Shown here in pieces: positions 9,461 to 19,414 of a stretch of DNA of 64,000 bases. Below the pieces are notes generated by a model, which was not told where the DNA came from, did no database searches, and was given only the letters and a program-made list of their open reading frames with translations. Origin of the DNA: JALZUV01 sp963837025 (lineage in GTDB: Bacteria; Pseudomonadota; Alphaproteobacteria; Rickettsiales; JALZUV01); NCBI GenBank assembly GCA_963837025.1, contig CAWILT010000002.1, positions 434,001-498,000 of the forward strand, written 5' to 3'. The position numbers and the translations under genes are program-made. Positions within the stretch are counted from its first letter, which is position 1, and every line of letters starts with the position of its first letter.

Positions 9461-11466
9461 GTTTCTTCATCCATAATTTGCACGCCAAGCTCTTGCGCTT
9501 TTTTGAGTTTTGAGCCTGAATTTTCACCCGCTACTAAATAATCCGTTTTGGCTGAAATGCTAGAAGATACTTTCATGCCTAAGCTTTCGGCTTTTGCTTT
9601 AGCTTCATTACGCCCCATGTGGGTTAGCGTACCAGTAAAAACCACAATCTTACCGCTTAAAGGCGAATCGCTGGCAACCTGCTTGGCGTCCGCCACTTGC
9701 ATTATGTTCAATAATTCTTGCACAATGTGGCGTTGTGAGGGTTCAGCAAAAAACTCTTCCACTGCTTTGGCCATAACGCTACCAAAACCTTCGATATTTT
9801 CGAGCTCTGTAGCAATGCTTTCGCGCTGCATAGCATCAAACCACGCATCAGCATTGCCATAACGCCGCGCTAAAAGCTGCGCGTTACGCTGCCCAATATG
9901 ACGAATGCCCAACGCAAAAATAAAGCGCTCTAATGATGTGCTGCGCGCCTTCTCAATAGACGCATATAAATTATTTACCGACAATTCGCCCATGCCTTCG
10001 CGGCTTAGCAATACATCACGTTTAGTTTGTAAGTTAAAAATATCCAGCGGGGTGGCAATTAGCCCGTCTTGCCAAAATGCTTCAATTTGTTTGTCGCCCA
10101 AGCCATCAATATCCAGCGCGTTTCGGCTGGCAAAATGCTTCAACCGCTCAACCGACTGGGCAGCACAACTAAGCCCTCCGGTGCAACGCAATACTACCTC
10201 ATCTTCTTCACGCACCGCATGACTACCACATACGGGACAGGTGGTAGGGTAGGTATAGGACGTGCTATCGGCGGGCCGTTTATCCAACACCACTTCAACG
10301 ACCTGCGGAATCACATCGCCCGCACGTTGAATAACAACCGTATCGCCTACACGTATATCTTTGCGCTCTATTTCATCCTGATTATGTAAGGTTGCTCGGC
10401 TAACCACCACTCCGCCTACCGTAATGGGGGTTAGATGCGCCACGGGTGTTAACGCACCCGTGCGCCCCACTTGAATTTCAATCGCCTCTAAGTATGTTTG
10501 TGCCTTTTCAGCAGGAAATTTGCGAGCGATTGCCCAGCGCGGTGCGCGTGCCACAAATCCAAGCCTCTCTTGCAGCGCTAATGCATTCACCTTAAATACA
10601 ATACCATCAATATCGTAATCGAGCGCCGCGCGTTGTGCGCCTAAATCCTCCGTAAAAGCTTCAATATCCTGCACAATTTTAGTTAGCGGGTTAGTTTCAA
10701 ATCCCAATTTTGCAAACCAATCGAGCATCTCTTTTTGCGTTGATGGATGATCCCCAATCAACTCACCCCAACCATACACAAAATACGATAGTTGACGCGA
10801 TGCCGTAACCGCCACATCCAATTGGCGCAAGCTGCCTGCCGCCGCATTTCGTGGGTTTGCAAAGGGGTCTTTGCCTTGCGCCACGTGTGCCTCATTCAGC
10901 GCTAAAAAATCAGACTTTTTCATATAAACTTCGCCACGCACTTCAAGCAATTCGGGCGCTTGTTTAAGCCGCTTAGGCAGGCTTGGCAACGTCGCCAAAT
11001 TGGCGGTAATATCTTCACCCTCATTGCCATCACCCCGCGTAGCGGCGCGCACAAACACTCCATTTTCATAGCGTGCGGAAAATGATAACCCATCTATTTT
11101 GGGTTCCGCCACCATTTCAGGGGGAGTATCTACATTTAAAAACCGCATCACTCGCTGCGAAAATTCGGTCATATCTTGCGCTGAAAATGCATTACCAAGC
11201 GATAACATAGGCACTGTATGTTGCACTTTGCCAAAACCCCGCGCTGGCTTGGCACCCACACGCTTACTCGGACTATCTTTGCGAACAAGTTCTGGAAATT
11301 GTGCCTCAATAGCCGCATTGCGTGCGCGCAAAACATCATAATCCGCGTCCGAAATGATCGGTTTATCCGCTTGATAATAATGCCTATCATGCGCCGCAAT
11401 TTCTAGCGCCAGCATAATCAGCTCCGCTTTCGCCTCTTTCTCGGTTAAGGTTTCAACCGCTTTCAT
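9439..11466 (-). CDS. ligA: NAD-dependent DNA ligase
   Basis: Seals nicks using NAD. 675 aa, full length. In order: Ia domain with the YYQADKPIISDADYD NAD-binding motif (residues 30-44), adenylation site EPKIDG with Lys123, OB fold, four-cysteine zinc finger (CPVC...C...C, about residues 403-428), helix-hairpin-helix region, and a C-terminal BRCT domain (about residue 600 to the end). Start overlaps the recN stop by 4 nt, so the two are translationally coupled. Confidence 0.97.
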   Translation of the reverse strand: MKAVETLTEKEAKAELIMLALEIAAHDRHYYQADKPIISDADYDVLRARNAAIEAQFPELVRKDSPSKRVGAKPARGFGKVQHTVPMLSLGNAFSAQDMTEFSQRVMRFLNVDTPPEMVAEPKIDGLSFSARYENGVFVRAATRGDGNEGEDITANLATLPSLPKRLKQAPELLEVRGEVYMKKSDFLALNEAHVAQGKDPFANPRNAAAGSLRQLDVAVTASRQLSYFVYGWGELIGDHPSTQKEMLDWFAKLGFETNPLTKIVQDIEAFTEDLGAQRAALDYDIDGIVFKVNALALQERLGFVARAPRWAIARKFPAEKAQTYLEAIEIQVGRTGALTPVAHLTPITVGGVVVSRATLHNQDEIERKDIRVGDTVVIQRAGDVIPQVVEVVLDKRPADSTSYTYPTTCPVCGSHAVREEDEVVLRCTGGLSCAAQSVERLKHFASRNALDIDGLGDKQIEAFWQDGLIATPLDIFNLQTKRDVLLSREGMGELSVNNLYASIEKARSTSLERFIFALGIRHIGQRNAQLLARRYGNADAWFDAMQRESIATELENIEGFGSVMAKAVEEFFAEPSQRHIVQELLNIMQVADAKQVASDSPLSGKIVVFTGTLTHMGRNEAKAKAESLGMKVSSSISAKTDYLVAGENSGSKLKKAQELGVQIMDEETWLKHIS

Positions 11467-13133
11467 GAGGCGGCTTTCAACATCTTATCGGCTTGTTTAC
11501 GCGCCTCCTCAGTGATGGTCTTACCCGATAACATTACCGCGAGTTCCTCACGTCTTTGCGCATCATCTAACTTATTCACAGTAGTGCGTGTTTGCGTGCC
11601 ATCACTTTGTTTAGCTACTTTAAAATGCGTCACGCCTTTGCTGGCCACTTGCGGCAAATGGGTAATGCACATCACTTGCGCTTTTTGGCCGAGACGCCCC
11701 AGACGCTCGCCAATCGCTTCGGCCACTAAGCCGCTCGTGCCGGTATCAATCTCATCAAATATCAGCGTTTTATCGGTTTCATTTTCGGCCAGCACCACTT
11801 TCAAGGCTAACATAAAGCGCGATAATTCACCGCCCGATGCGATTTTACCCAATGAACCAAACGCAACGCCTTGATTCGTTGAAGCTTCAAACTGCACGGC
11901 ATCTTTACCATGCACAGCCCAACTTTCTTCGCTTAACGGTTCTAACGCCACTCGGAATCGTGTGGCTTCCATTTTAAGTGGTTTAAGCTCAACCATCACT
12001 TTTTGCGCGAGCGATTCAGCAACCGCCGCGCGCGCGTTGCTCAATGTAGTCGCTTGAATATGATAATCCTGCTTTGCCGCTTTTTCTTGCGCTAGTAGCT
12101 GCGTAAGTGCCGATTCATCCGAATCCAATGCCTGTAAAGTTTCCGAAATTTCCGCTAAATAGAGTGGTAATTCCTCTACGGTGCGTTTGTGTTTTCGTGC
12201 AGCCCCACGCAATTCAAACAAGCGGCTTTCAATGCTATCAAGTTCTTTGGGGTCATAGCCCGATTCTAAAATGAGTGATTCTAGCGATTGCAGCGCCTCA
12301 GCGGTGGATTGCTGCGCGGCATCTAATGCAGCCAATAATGCGTCTAATGTAGGGTTTTCCACGGTGTCATCAGGCGAACGTGCCAACAAGCGAGACGCGC
12401 GCGAAAGCGAGGTTTCTACTGGATTGGCGCCCTCTAGCTCATTTTGCACATCTTGCAGCAAACCACCCAATTTTTCAGCTTGCATTAATTGCCGGCGTTT
12501 AACCGCTAGATCGTCCTCTTCGCCTGTTTGTGGAGCTAGTTTAGAAAGTTCACTTTGAATATGGCGTAGATAATCTTCTTGCGCTGCGGCATTTTCAATC
12601 GCTTTCTGCTTAGCCATACGCGCATGCATAAAAGTTTTCCATTGCGCAAAGCTGTTAGCCACATGCGCTAAATGCGCTTCATGTTGACCATATTTATCGA
12701 GCATCTCGCGTTGTAGGCCTCTATCATTCAACGCACCTTGGCCTTGCTGGCCGTGCACTTCCACCAACTGCTCGCCCAGCGTCTTTAATAAAGCAATGCT
12801 CACGGGCTGATCGTTAATAAACGCGCGGCTCTTACCATCAGGTAGAATTTGGCGACGTAAGATCAATGTATCATCATCAAAACTTACGCCATTTTCATCG
12901 CAAAATTGATTAATCCATGCGTTGCGTGTGAATTGTGCAATCAACGTAGCAGGCTTACGCTCATCAAATAAGGGCTGGCCTGCTGCGCGCTCGCCCAATA
13001 ATAGCCCTAAAGCGCCAAGTAAAATAGATTTCCCCGCCCCCGTTTCGCCGGTAAGCACACAAAGCCCTTCTGAAAATTCAAGCTGGCAATGCTCAACTAA
13101 AATAAAATTGGAAATGGAAAGGTGCTGTAGCAT
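11463..13133 (-). CDS. recN: DNA repair protein RecN
   Basis: SMC-like ATPase acting in double-strand-break repair. Walker A GETGAGKSILLGAL near residue 28, a long coiled-coil middle (about 150-360), the ABC signature ASGGELSRFMLALK and Walker B TLIFDEIDTGTSG. 556 aa, normal length. It starts 8 nt after bamD ends and overlaps ligA, as in other alphaproteobacterial division clusters. Confidence 0.96.
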   Translation of the reverse strand: MLQHLSISNFILVEHCQLEFSEGLCVLTGETGAGKSILLGALGLLLGERAAGQPLFDERKPATLIAQFTRNAWINQFCDENGVSFDDDTLILRRQILPDGKSRAFINDQPVSIALLKTLGEQLVEVHGQQGQGALNDRGLQREMLDKYGQHEAHLAHVANSFAQWKTFMHARMAKQKAIENAAAQEDYLRHIQSELSKLAPQTGEEDDLAVKRRQLMQAEKLGGLLQDVQNELEGANPVETSLSRASRLLARSPDDTVENPTLDALLAALDAAQQSTAEALQSLESLILESGYDPKELDSIESRLFELRGAARKHKRTVEELPLYLAEISETLQALDSDESALTQLLAQEKAAKQDYHIQATTLSNARAAVAESLAQKVMVELKPLKMEATRFRVALEPLSEESWAVHGKDAVQFEASTNQGVAFGSLGKIASGGELSRFMLALKVVLAENETDKTLIFDEIDTGTSGLVAEAIGERLGRLGQKAQVMCITHLPQVASKGVTHFKVAKQSDGTQTRTTVNKLDDAQRREELAVMLSGKTITEEARKQADKMLKAAS

Positions 13134-13141
13134 ACGCCGCC

Positions 13142-13948
13142 CTAAAACAAACTATCGAAGAAGCCCTTGCTTTGCGAAGATTCTGCCGAGCCATCAGCGC
13201 CAAGCAGTTTATAGCTATCTTTATACCATTCACTCGTCGGATAATTATGGCCAAGAACAGCGGCATAATTGCGCGCTTCTTCGGTAATACCCAACTCAAG
13301 ATAGAGTTCAACCATACGATGTAGGGCTTCAGGCACATGGCTTGTTCCTTGATAATCCTCTACCACACGGCGGAAGCGTTTAATCGCGGCTAAATATTCC
13401 TTGCGGCTAATATAATAACGCCCAATTTCCATTTCTTTACCCGCTAAATGATCGATGGTGAGATCTTTTTTAAGTTCCGCATCGCGCGCATAGGTGGATT
13501 GGGGAAAACGCCGAATCACTTCATTTAACGCAACCAACGCATTCTTCGTCATCGATTGATCGCGACCCACATCCGTTATTTGTTCGTAATTGGAAAGGGC
13601 GATAAGATAATAAGCATAGTCCACCTCTTCATCACCTGGGTAAAGCTGAACATAACGGTCTAAAATTGCTATAGCTTCCGCATAATCTTGATTTTTATAA
13701 TTAGCATAGGCGTTTAGCATTTGCGCTTTTTTCGCCCAAACAGAATAAGGGTGCTGGCGTTCAACTTCTTCAAATTCTACTTTAGCCGCTTTCCAGTCAC
13801 TTTCATTTAATGAATCCAGCGCTTTGTTATAAAGCTCATCGACCGGTTCAATCTTTTCAACTTCAGCAAGTTTCGCTTCATCCGCGCTGTCACTACAGCC
13901 CGATAGCGCCAAAAAAGAAAGAGTAAAAAGGATAAGTCGCAAAGCCAT
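13142..13948 (-). CDS. bamD: Outer membrane protein assembly lipoprotein BamD
   Basis: Essential lipoprotein of the BAM complex that inserts beta-barrel proteins into the outer membrane. Lipoprotein signal with lipobox LSGC (Cys18), then TPR-type repeats from about residue 38 (DELYNKALDSLNESDWKAA, EEVERQHPYSVWAKKAQ). 268 aa matches the family. Lies between lpxC and recN, the typical alphaproteobacterial order. The gap of 76 nt to lpxC shows no terminator, so it is probably cotranscribed. Confidence 0.94.
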   Translation of the reverse strand: MALRLILFTLSFLALSGCSDSADEAKLAEVEKIEPVDELYNKALDSLNESDWKAAKVEFEEVERQHPYSVWAKKAQMLNAYANYKNQDYAEAIAILDRYVQLYPGDEEVDYAYYLIALSNYEQITDVGRDQSMTKNALVALNEVIRRFPQSTYARDAELKKDLTIDHLAGKEMEIGRYYISRKEYLAAIKRFRRVVEDYQGTSHVPEALHRMVELYLELGITEEARNYAAVLGHNYPTSEWYKDSYKLLGADGSAESSQSKGFFDSLF

Positions 13949-14024
13949 GCAGCGGTTATATCAAGTAAAAACCTGCTTGGAAAGCCTGATTAAATCTTAA
14001 AACTATGTTTTACACTTATTCAAC

Positions 14025-14972
14025 TTAAGCAAAGGCAACTTCAGCAACATGCTCATTTACGCGCGCTGGTTTTGAAACACTAAAACGTGGCGCCGCTAGT
14101 GCATTTTTGGTTTGTTGAGCTGCAAACTGCATCACACGACGTGCCATGTGAGTATTAATGGTATGACCAGGTTTAAATGTGCGCACCAACCCACGAATAC
14201 GCCCCCCACTTAAGAATAAATCACCCACTAAATCGAGCGCTTTATGCTGCACAAACTCATCATCAGAGCGTAATCCAGCGGGGTTTAAAATTTTAGTATC
14301 ATCTAACACAACGGCGTTATCAAGTGAACCACCTCGCGCTAGGCCAATAGTTTTAAGATACTCAACCTCTTTTAAAAACCCAAACGTGCGCGCATTGCTC
14401 ATCGCACCAGCAAAATTGGTTTGCGAAAAATCAACCACAACACGCTGTTCGCCAATTGCGCTATGTTTAAAATCAATATCTACTTCAATGGCAAAACCAT
14501 CATAGGGCAAAATTTCCATATGACTGCCATCCATCTCAATTTTGAGAGGTTTGGTAATTTCAATAAAACTGCGTTTAGCAGATTGTGCGCGCAGGCCTGC
14601 TTGTTCAATTAATTCTATGAAAGGTGTTGCACTACCATCCATAATTGGAATTTCGGGGCCATTGACATAAACCATCGCATTATCAATTCCGCATCCCCAA
14701 AAAGCTGCCATTAAATGTTCAATGGTTGAAAGGGTTGCGCCTGATGGGTGGGTAAGTGATGTGCCCAATTTCGTTTCGCCCACTATCGCAGCACTAGCTT
14801 TAAAACGTATAGGCTCAGCCAAATCCGTGCGCACAAATTGAATGCCACTATGCGCTTCAGCTGGTTTTAGCGTTAGGGTAACCGCAGCACCGCTATGCAA
14901 GCCAATGCCTTCGCATGATATAGATTTTTGCAAGCTGTGCTGATAGCGCGAGTGGAAAGGGGTCTTTTTCAT
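14025..14972 (-). CDS. lpxC: UDP-3-O-acyl-N-acetylglucosamine deacetylase
   Basis: Zinc deacetylase for the committed step of lipid A synthesis, so the cell makes LPS. 315 aa. Visible family features: EGIGLHSG near residue 20, the zinc-ligand region STIEHLMAAFWGCG (His about 84), PIMDGSATPF, ARTFGF, and the second zinc motif FVQHKALDLVGD with His and Asp. Upstream, TATACT at about 15000 could be a -10 box of its own promoter, but no good -35 is at standard spacing. Downstream of ftsZ by 103 nt. Confidence 0.96.
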   Translation of the reverse strand: MKKTPFHSRYQHSLQKSISCEGIGLHSGAAVTLTLKPAEAHSGIQFVRTDLAEPIRFKASAAIVGETKLGTSLTHPSGATLSTIEHLMAAFWGCGIDNAMVYVNGPEIPIMDGSATPFIELIEQAGLRAQSAKRSFIEITKPLKIEMDGSHMEILPYDGFAIEVDIDFKHSAIGEQRVVVDFSQTNFAGAMSNARTFGFLKEVEYLKTIGLARGGSLDNAVVLDDTKILNPAGLRSDDEFVQHKALDLVGDLFLSGGRIRGLVRTFKPGHTINTHMARRVMQFAAQQTKNALAAPRFSVSKPARVNEHVAEVAFA

Positions 14973-15075
14973 TTGCTCATTTTACCCGACAAAAGCCAGT
15001 ATAAAATGCACGCTTTATTTCAAATTGTAACAAACAACCAAAAAATTTACGCTGCTATGCATTTGCAAAATAACC

Positions 15076-16812
15076 TTAATTCGCTTGACGACGCAAGAAT
15101 GCAGGAATTTCTAAGTCATCCTTCATTTCAGATTCCTGCGGTACGTTATTGGCTGCCACTTCAATGCGACGCGAGCGTGGACGCTCTTCTTCGCGGGTTG
15201 ATAAGCGCGATGCTACACGGCGAAACAAGCCGGGCTGCTCTTCTGAATCATCGTAATTTTCTTCCCATTGTTCGTCATGTGCAACCGCATTCGTCGCATG
15301 CATTGCTGGGGAGATGTCATTCATTGACGACATCGCATTTTCAGTCGAATGGTTTGAATGTGATGCAATTTCAGCACGGGTTGGCGCATGACGCCCCATG
15401 TTACGCGCACCGCGTGGCTCTTGCGCTAGCGGTGCAGGTTTTTCTTGCTGATTAAAATGAAAAAGCTCTTGTGGTTGCGACTGTGCAACTTCTTGCTGTT
15501 CATAATAATCGTGTTCTTGCTCCATTTCAGCGTCTTGTTCAGCATTATGTTGCTGATAATGCTGTTGTTGCGGCGCTTCATAGTGCGTTTCAGCGAGTTG
15601 TGGTGCAGCAGCAGAGCGCATCATCGGTTGCGGTGCAGCGCCACTCACGCGCGTTGGGCGATCAAAGCTGGAATCTGCAGGGCGAATATTTAAATTACTC
15701 TGTGGTTTCGCCGTCGCGAACGTTGGTTTCTCAGCCATTTCCGTGCGAGGCTTAGCAGTAGTCACTCCGTTGCGAACAGAAAAACTATGGCTTGGGCGTG
15801 TTTCCACATGGGTTGAACTATTATGACGACCATGCTTACTGCCTGATTGTTCAATACCGGTAGCCACAACGCTCACGCGCATTTTACCTTCCATATTATC
15901 ATGGAAGGTTGAGCCGAAAATAATATTCGCATCTGAATCAACTTCGTCGCGAATGCGGTTTGCGGCTTCATCCACCTCAAATAAGGTCATATCATGTCCA
16001 CCGGTGATGTTAATAAGCACGCCGCGCGCACCTTTCATCGACACATCATCAAGCAAAGGATTACTGATAGCCGCTTCAGCAGCATCCACGGCACGGCGTT
16101 CGCCTTCTGCTTCACCTGTGCCCATCATCGCTTTGCCCATTTCGCGCATCACGGTGCGAATATCAGCAAAATCGAGGTTAATCAAACCCGGCATCACCAT
16201 CAAGTCGGTTACGCCACGCACGCCTGAATGCAACACTTCATCAGCCATGCGGAATGCATCAGCAAAAGTAGTTTTTTCATTCGCAATACGGAAAAGATTT
16301 TGGTTAGGAATCACAATCATGGTGTCTACATAGCGTTGGAGTTCTTCCAAGCCGCTATCAGCTAATTTCATACGGTGTGAGCCTTCAAAATGGAAAGGCT
16401 TAGTGACAACCGCAACCGTTAAAATACCTTGCTCTTTAGCCATACGCGCCACGACCGGTGCTGCGCCTGTACCTGTACCACCACCCATACCAGCGGTGAT
16501 GAACACCATATGGCTACCGTCAATTTGTTCCATAATTTCAGCGGCGGCTTCTTCGGCTGAGGCTGAGCCAATATCAGGATTAGCGCCAGCGCCTAATCCC
16601 TGAGTAATGTTAGCGCCAAGTTGAATAATGTTAGGGGTTTGTGCTTTGCTTAACGCTTGTGCATCCGTGTTTGCAACACAAAAGCTTACACCTTCAAGCT
16701 GGGCGGAAATCATATTATCAACGGCATTACCGCCTGCACCCCCCACACCTATAACAGTGATGGTTGGTTTCAACGTAGCATTGCGTGGAGCTGGTGTAAT
16801 ATTAATCGACAT
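15076..16812 (-). CDS. ftsZ: Cell division GTPase FtsZ
   Basis: Tubulin-like GTPase that forms the division ring. GTPase domain in residues 1-320 with GVGGAGGNAVDNM, the GMGGGTGTGAAP signature near residue 110, and NLDFADIRTVM. A long, low-complexity Gln/His/Glu-rich linker of about 230 residues follows, ending in the conserved C-terminal peptide (DLEIPAFLRRQAN) that binds membrane anchors. 578 aa is long because of this linker, as in many alphaproteobacteria. First gene of the ftsZ-lpxC-bamD-recN-ligA run; ftsA is not adjacent, since a divergent amidase lies upstream. Confidence 0.98.
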   Translation of the reverse strand: MSINITPAPRNATLKPTITVIGVGGAGGNAVDNMISAQLEGVSFCVANTDAQALSKAQTPNIIQLGANITQGLGAGANPDIGSASAEEAAAEIMEQIDGSHMVFITAGMGGGTGTGAAPVVARMAKEQGILTVAVVTKPFHFEGSHRMKLADSGLEELQRYVDTMIVIPNQNLFRIANEKTTFADAFRMADEVLHSGVRGVTDLMVMPGLINLDFADIRTVMREMGKAMMGTGEAEGERRAVDAAEAAISNPLLDDVSMKGARGVLINITGGHDMTLFEVDEAANRIRDEVDSDANIIFGSTFHDNMEGKMRVSVVATGIEQSGSKHGRHNSSTHVETRPSHSFSVRNGVTTAKPRTEMAEKPTFATAKPQSNLNIRPADSSFDRPTRVSGAAPQPMMRSAAAPQLAETHYEAPQQQHYQQHNAEQDAEMEQEHDYYEQQEVAQSQPQELFHFNQQEKPAPLAQEPRGARNMGRHAPTRAEIASHSNHSTENAMSSMNDISPAMHATNAVAHDEQWEENYDDSEEQPGLFRRVASRLSTREEERPRSRRIEVAANNVPQESEMKDDLEIPAFLRRQAN

Positions 16813-16909
16813 ATTTTCCCCTAGTCGTAGCGCGTTTCTTGCGGCTCTTAGCGATAAAGCGGAATTTTCCGCACCGTCAATAAACTAATTTTTGTTGTTA
16901 TTTAACCTT

Positions 16910-16937
16910 ACTATATCGTCACGAAATTCGATTGCAA
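16910..16937 (-). promoter_or_regulatory. Candidate sigma-70 promoter of ftsZ
   Basis: On the minus strand TTGCAA (16937-16932), 16-bp spacer, TATAGT (16915-16910). It lies about 100 nt before the ftsZ start codon in the ftsZ/amidase divergent region, leaving a leader of about 95 nt. Promoter call from motif and spacing only. Confidence 0.5.
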
Positions 16938-16991
16938 CGATTTAGGCGCAGTTTTTGTCCACGAACTGTAAAAAACCGCTATAAAAATAAG

Positions 16992-17645
16992 ATGGAAATA
17001 ATTCAGGCCCCATCACCAAATTATAATATTCGCGCTTTGCCGATCTCCATGCTGCTTTTGCACTATACCGGAATGCAATCAGGGCAGGCGGCTTTGCAAC
17101 GCTTAACCGATGCGCAAAGCAACGTCAGCGCGCATTATCTGGTAGATGAAGATGGCCGCATTTTTGCACTGGTAGATGAAGCAAATCGTGCATGGCATGG
17201 TGGTACAGGCTCTTGGCGTGGTATCACCGACATCAATAGTGCCTCAATCGGGATTGAGATTGTGAATCCTGGGCATGAATGGGGGTATCGCGCATTTCCA
17301 CAGGCACAAATGGACGCGGTGATACAGCTCAGCCAAGCTATCTTAAACCGCCATGCTATCCCCGCACACAATATCATCGGCCATTCCGATAGTGCGCCAA
17401 CCCGCAAACAAGACCCGGGCGAGTTGTTTGATTGGAAGTTGTTGGCGGATAACGACATTGGCCAATGGTACGCACCCACAACAGCCCAAGCAAGCGCTGT
17501 TCAGTTAGCCGATTACGGTTATGATATTACCCATCTTGAGCAAGCCATTATCGCTTTCCAACGCCATTTCCGTCCTGATAATCTGAGTGGCATATGGGAT
17601 GATGAATGTGCGGAAATTCTTGCATCCTTGCTTAACCAAGCGTAA
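16992..17645 (+). CDS. N-acetylmuramoyl-L-alanine amidase, AmpD/AmiD family
   Basis: Zinc amidase that cuts the bond between MurNAc and the stem peptide, likely in wall recycling. Amidase_2 domain with zinc ligands in LLLHYTGM and GHSDSAPTRKQDPGELF, and substrate-loop AHYLVDEDGRIFALVDE. A C-terminal three-helix peptidoglycan-binding segment follows (ITHLEQAIIAFQRHFRPD). The ATG at 16992 (MEIIQAPSPNYNIR) is preferred to the upstream in-frame start at 16932, whose extra 20 residues are basic and not a signal peptide. Without a signal it would act in the cytosol, like AmpD. Confidence 0.9.
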   Translation: MEIIQAPSPNYNIRALPISMLLLHYTGMQSGQAALQRLTDAQSNVSAHYLVDEDGRIFALVDEANRAWHGGTGSWRGITDINSASIGIEIVNPGHEWGYRAFPQAQMDAVIQLSQAILNRHAIPAHNIIGHSDSAPTRKQDPGELFDWKLLADNDIGQWYAPTTAQASAVQLADYGYDITHLEQAIIAFQRHFRPDNLSGIWDDECAEILASLLNQA

Positions 17646-17648
17646 ACC
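17620..17648 (+). promoter_or_regulatory. Candidate promoter of rnpB inside the amidase 3' end
   Basis: TTGCAT (17620-17625), 17-bp spacer, TAAACC (17643-17648), then 6 nt to the first base of the RNase P RNA P1 helix. The -10 is weak, but position and spacing fit the mature 5' end. Confidence 0.4.
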
Positions 17649-17654
17649 ATAAGC

Positions 17655-18117
17655 GAAATCAGATGGTCGGGTAACCGCGTTTAGTTTAACCACTAACCGA
17701 GGAAAGTCCGGGCTTCATGGAAAAAGGTGGTGGGTAACACCCACCGGAGGCAACTCCAGAGACAGTGCCACAGAAAATAGGTGGCTATTTTTGTAGAAGG
17801 TTCAATACGAAGCCAGTAGGCCGAGTGAGCCATCAACCCGCGAAGCGGCGTTTTATTTGAGCGAAACTATGTCGCGCAGAGGAAACGAAAAATAGTCAAA
17901 GTGAAAAGGTGCGGTAAGAGCGCACCGCGCTTCTGGTAACAGAAGTGGCAGGGTAAACCTCACCTGAAGCAAAACCAAATAGGAATGATAATGGCGTTTT
18001 CCACGCTTTCATTCGGGTAGGTTGCTAAAGGTTGCGGGCAATCGCAACCGTAGATGAATGGTTACCGCCTTGGCTAACCCCAAGGTACAGAACCCGGCTT
18101 ATAGACCATCTGATTTC
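17655..18117 (+). ncRNA. rnpB: RNase P RNA, bacterial type A
   Basis: Catalytic RNA that matures tRNA 5' ends. Ends are set by a perfect 14-bp P1 helix: GAAATCAGATGGTC at the 5' end and its complement GACCATCTGATTTC at the 3' end. Conserved regions are present: GAGGAAAGTCCGGGCTT (17699-17715), the GGTAAACCTC segment (about 17952), and near the 3' end CAGAACCCGGCTTATAGACC. About 463 nt, a little longer than the typical 400. Confidence 0.96.
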
Positions 18118-18211
18118 ATCATTTACTTCACGATAAAGAAGCGGATGGTTTGCCTAATGGTAAATTTATGGTTACAACCTTAATCTGCTAAATGAATAAT
18201 TAGGATACCGC

Positions 18212-19303
18212 ATGACTGCCGAAAACACTGCTGATCAAACTGCCACCGCAACTCAAAATGTAGCAGGTGACGTCACGGGTAAAGTGGATTTAAATCCAGC
18301 TTTAGCAATCGAAAAAATTGATAGCTGGATAGATAGTGCTGTGGCGTTAGCACCTAATTTCGCTGTAGCAATTGTTGTTTTCTTCATCTTCTACATCATT
18401 TCGATTATTATTAAGCGCATCACCATCAAAAGTATGATGAGCCGTCAGCGTGATAATTTGGGCGAAATCTTGGGTGGGCTATTTAAGTCTATCCTTATCA
18501 TTTTAGGCTTCTTTGTGGCGGCTACTATTGTGATGCCAAGCTTAAGCCTTGGCGATTTAGTCGCTGGATTAGGTGTAAGCTCAGTTGCAATTGGTTTTGC
18601 CTTTAAAGATATTCTGCAAAATTGGCTTGCTGGATTACTCATTCTTATTCGTCAACCCTTTGAAGTGGGCGATCAAATCGTTGCAGGGGCTTATGAAGGA
18701 ACAGTCCAGCGTATCGAAACGCGCGCAACACTCATAAAAACTTATGATGGTCAAAAAGCCGTTATCCCCAATAGCGAAATTTACACGAATGCCGTATTGG
18801 TTAAAACCGCCTATGAAATGCGCCGCAGCCAATATGATATCGGCATTGGCTATGGCGATGACATCCAAAAAGCCTGCAAGATTATTAAAGAATCATTGCT
18901 TAAGATTGAAGGAGTGGAAAATACACCCGCACCCGAAGCTTTGCCTTGGGATTTAGCGGCTAGTTGGGTAACCATCCGCGCCCGTTGGTGGAGCAATAGT
19001 AAGCGATCCGATGTGGTGGATAAACGCGCGCAAGTCATCATGGCCATAAAATATGCATTGGATGAAGCTGGCATCGATATGCCTTATGATACACAGGTAC
19101 ATTTATTCCACGACCAGACCGATGAGCGTGATGGAACACCGGGTGAACAACGCGAAGGCTGGCCAGCTCCTGAAGATAAAAATGTGAAACCTCGTTGGAA
19201 AAAAGAAATCGAGGTGAAGCAAGAAAGCGAACCGGCTAAAGCAGAAGTAAAAGCGAAACCTGCGCCTAAAAAACCTGCGGCAAAAAAGCCGAAAACTACT
19301 TGA
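18212..19303 (+). CDS. mscS: Small-conductance mechanosensitive channel, MscS family
   Basis: Tension-gated inner-membrane channel protecting against osmotic downshock. Three hydrophobic segments at about residues 45-68, 92-113 and 116-150; the last is the glycine/alanine-rich pore helix (GDLVAGLGVSSVAIGFAFKD), followed by the beta domain (PFEVGDQIV..GTVQRIETRATLIKTYDG) and the IPNSEI motif. The C-terminal ~45 residues are a Lys/Ala/Pro-rich tail (KPAPKKPAAKKPK) unusual for the core family. Stands between rnpB and rpsA. Confidence 0.92.
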   Translation: MTAENTADQTATATQNVAGDVTGKVDLNPALAIEKIDSWIDSAVALAPNFAVAIVVFFIFYIISIIIKRITIKSMMSRQRDNLGEILGGLFKSILIILGFFVAATIVMPSLSLGDLVAGLGVSSVAIGFAFKDILQNWLAGLLILIRQPFEVGDQIVAGAYEGTVQRIETRATLIKTYDGQKAVIPNSEIYTNAVLVKTAYEMRRSQYDIGIGYGDDIQKACKIIKESLLKIEGVENTPAPEALPWDLAASWVTIRARWWSNSKRSDVVDKRAQVIMAIKYALDEAGIDMPYDTQVHLFHDQTDERDGTPGEQREGWPAPEDKNVKPRWKKEIEVKQESEPAKAEVKAKPAPKKPAAKKPKTT

Positions 19304-19414
19304 TTTTGCAAGGCATAGCGTTATATTGCGCGCCCTTGTGGTTATTAAGCCACGTCACGCAACTAACCCCTCTTTGGCTTTTAAAGTCTAAAGAATATAG
19401 AATTGAAGATTATT

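Noticed and set aside
15471..15755. Plus-strand ORFs opposite the ftsZ linker
   Set aside because: They are antisense shadows of the low-complexity FtsZ linker with no start signals.
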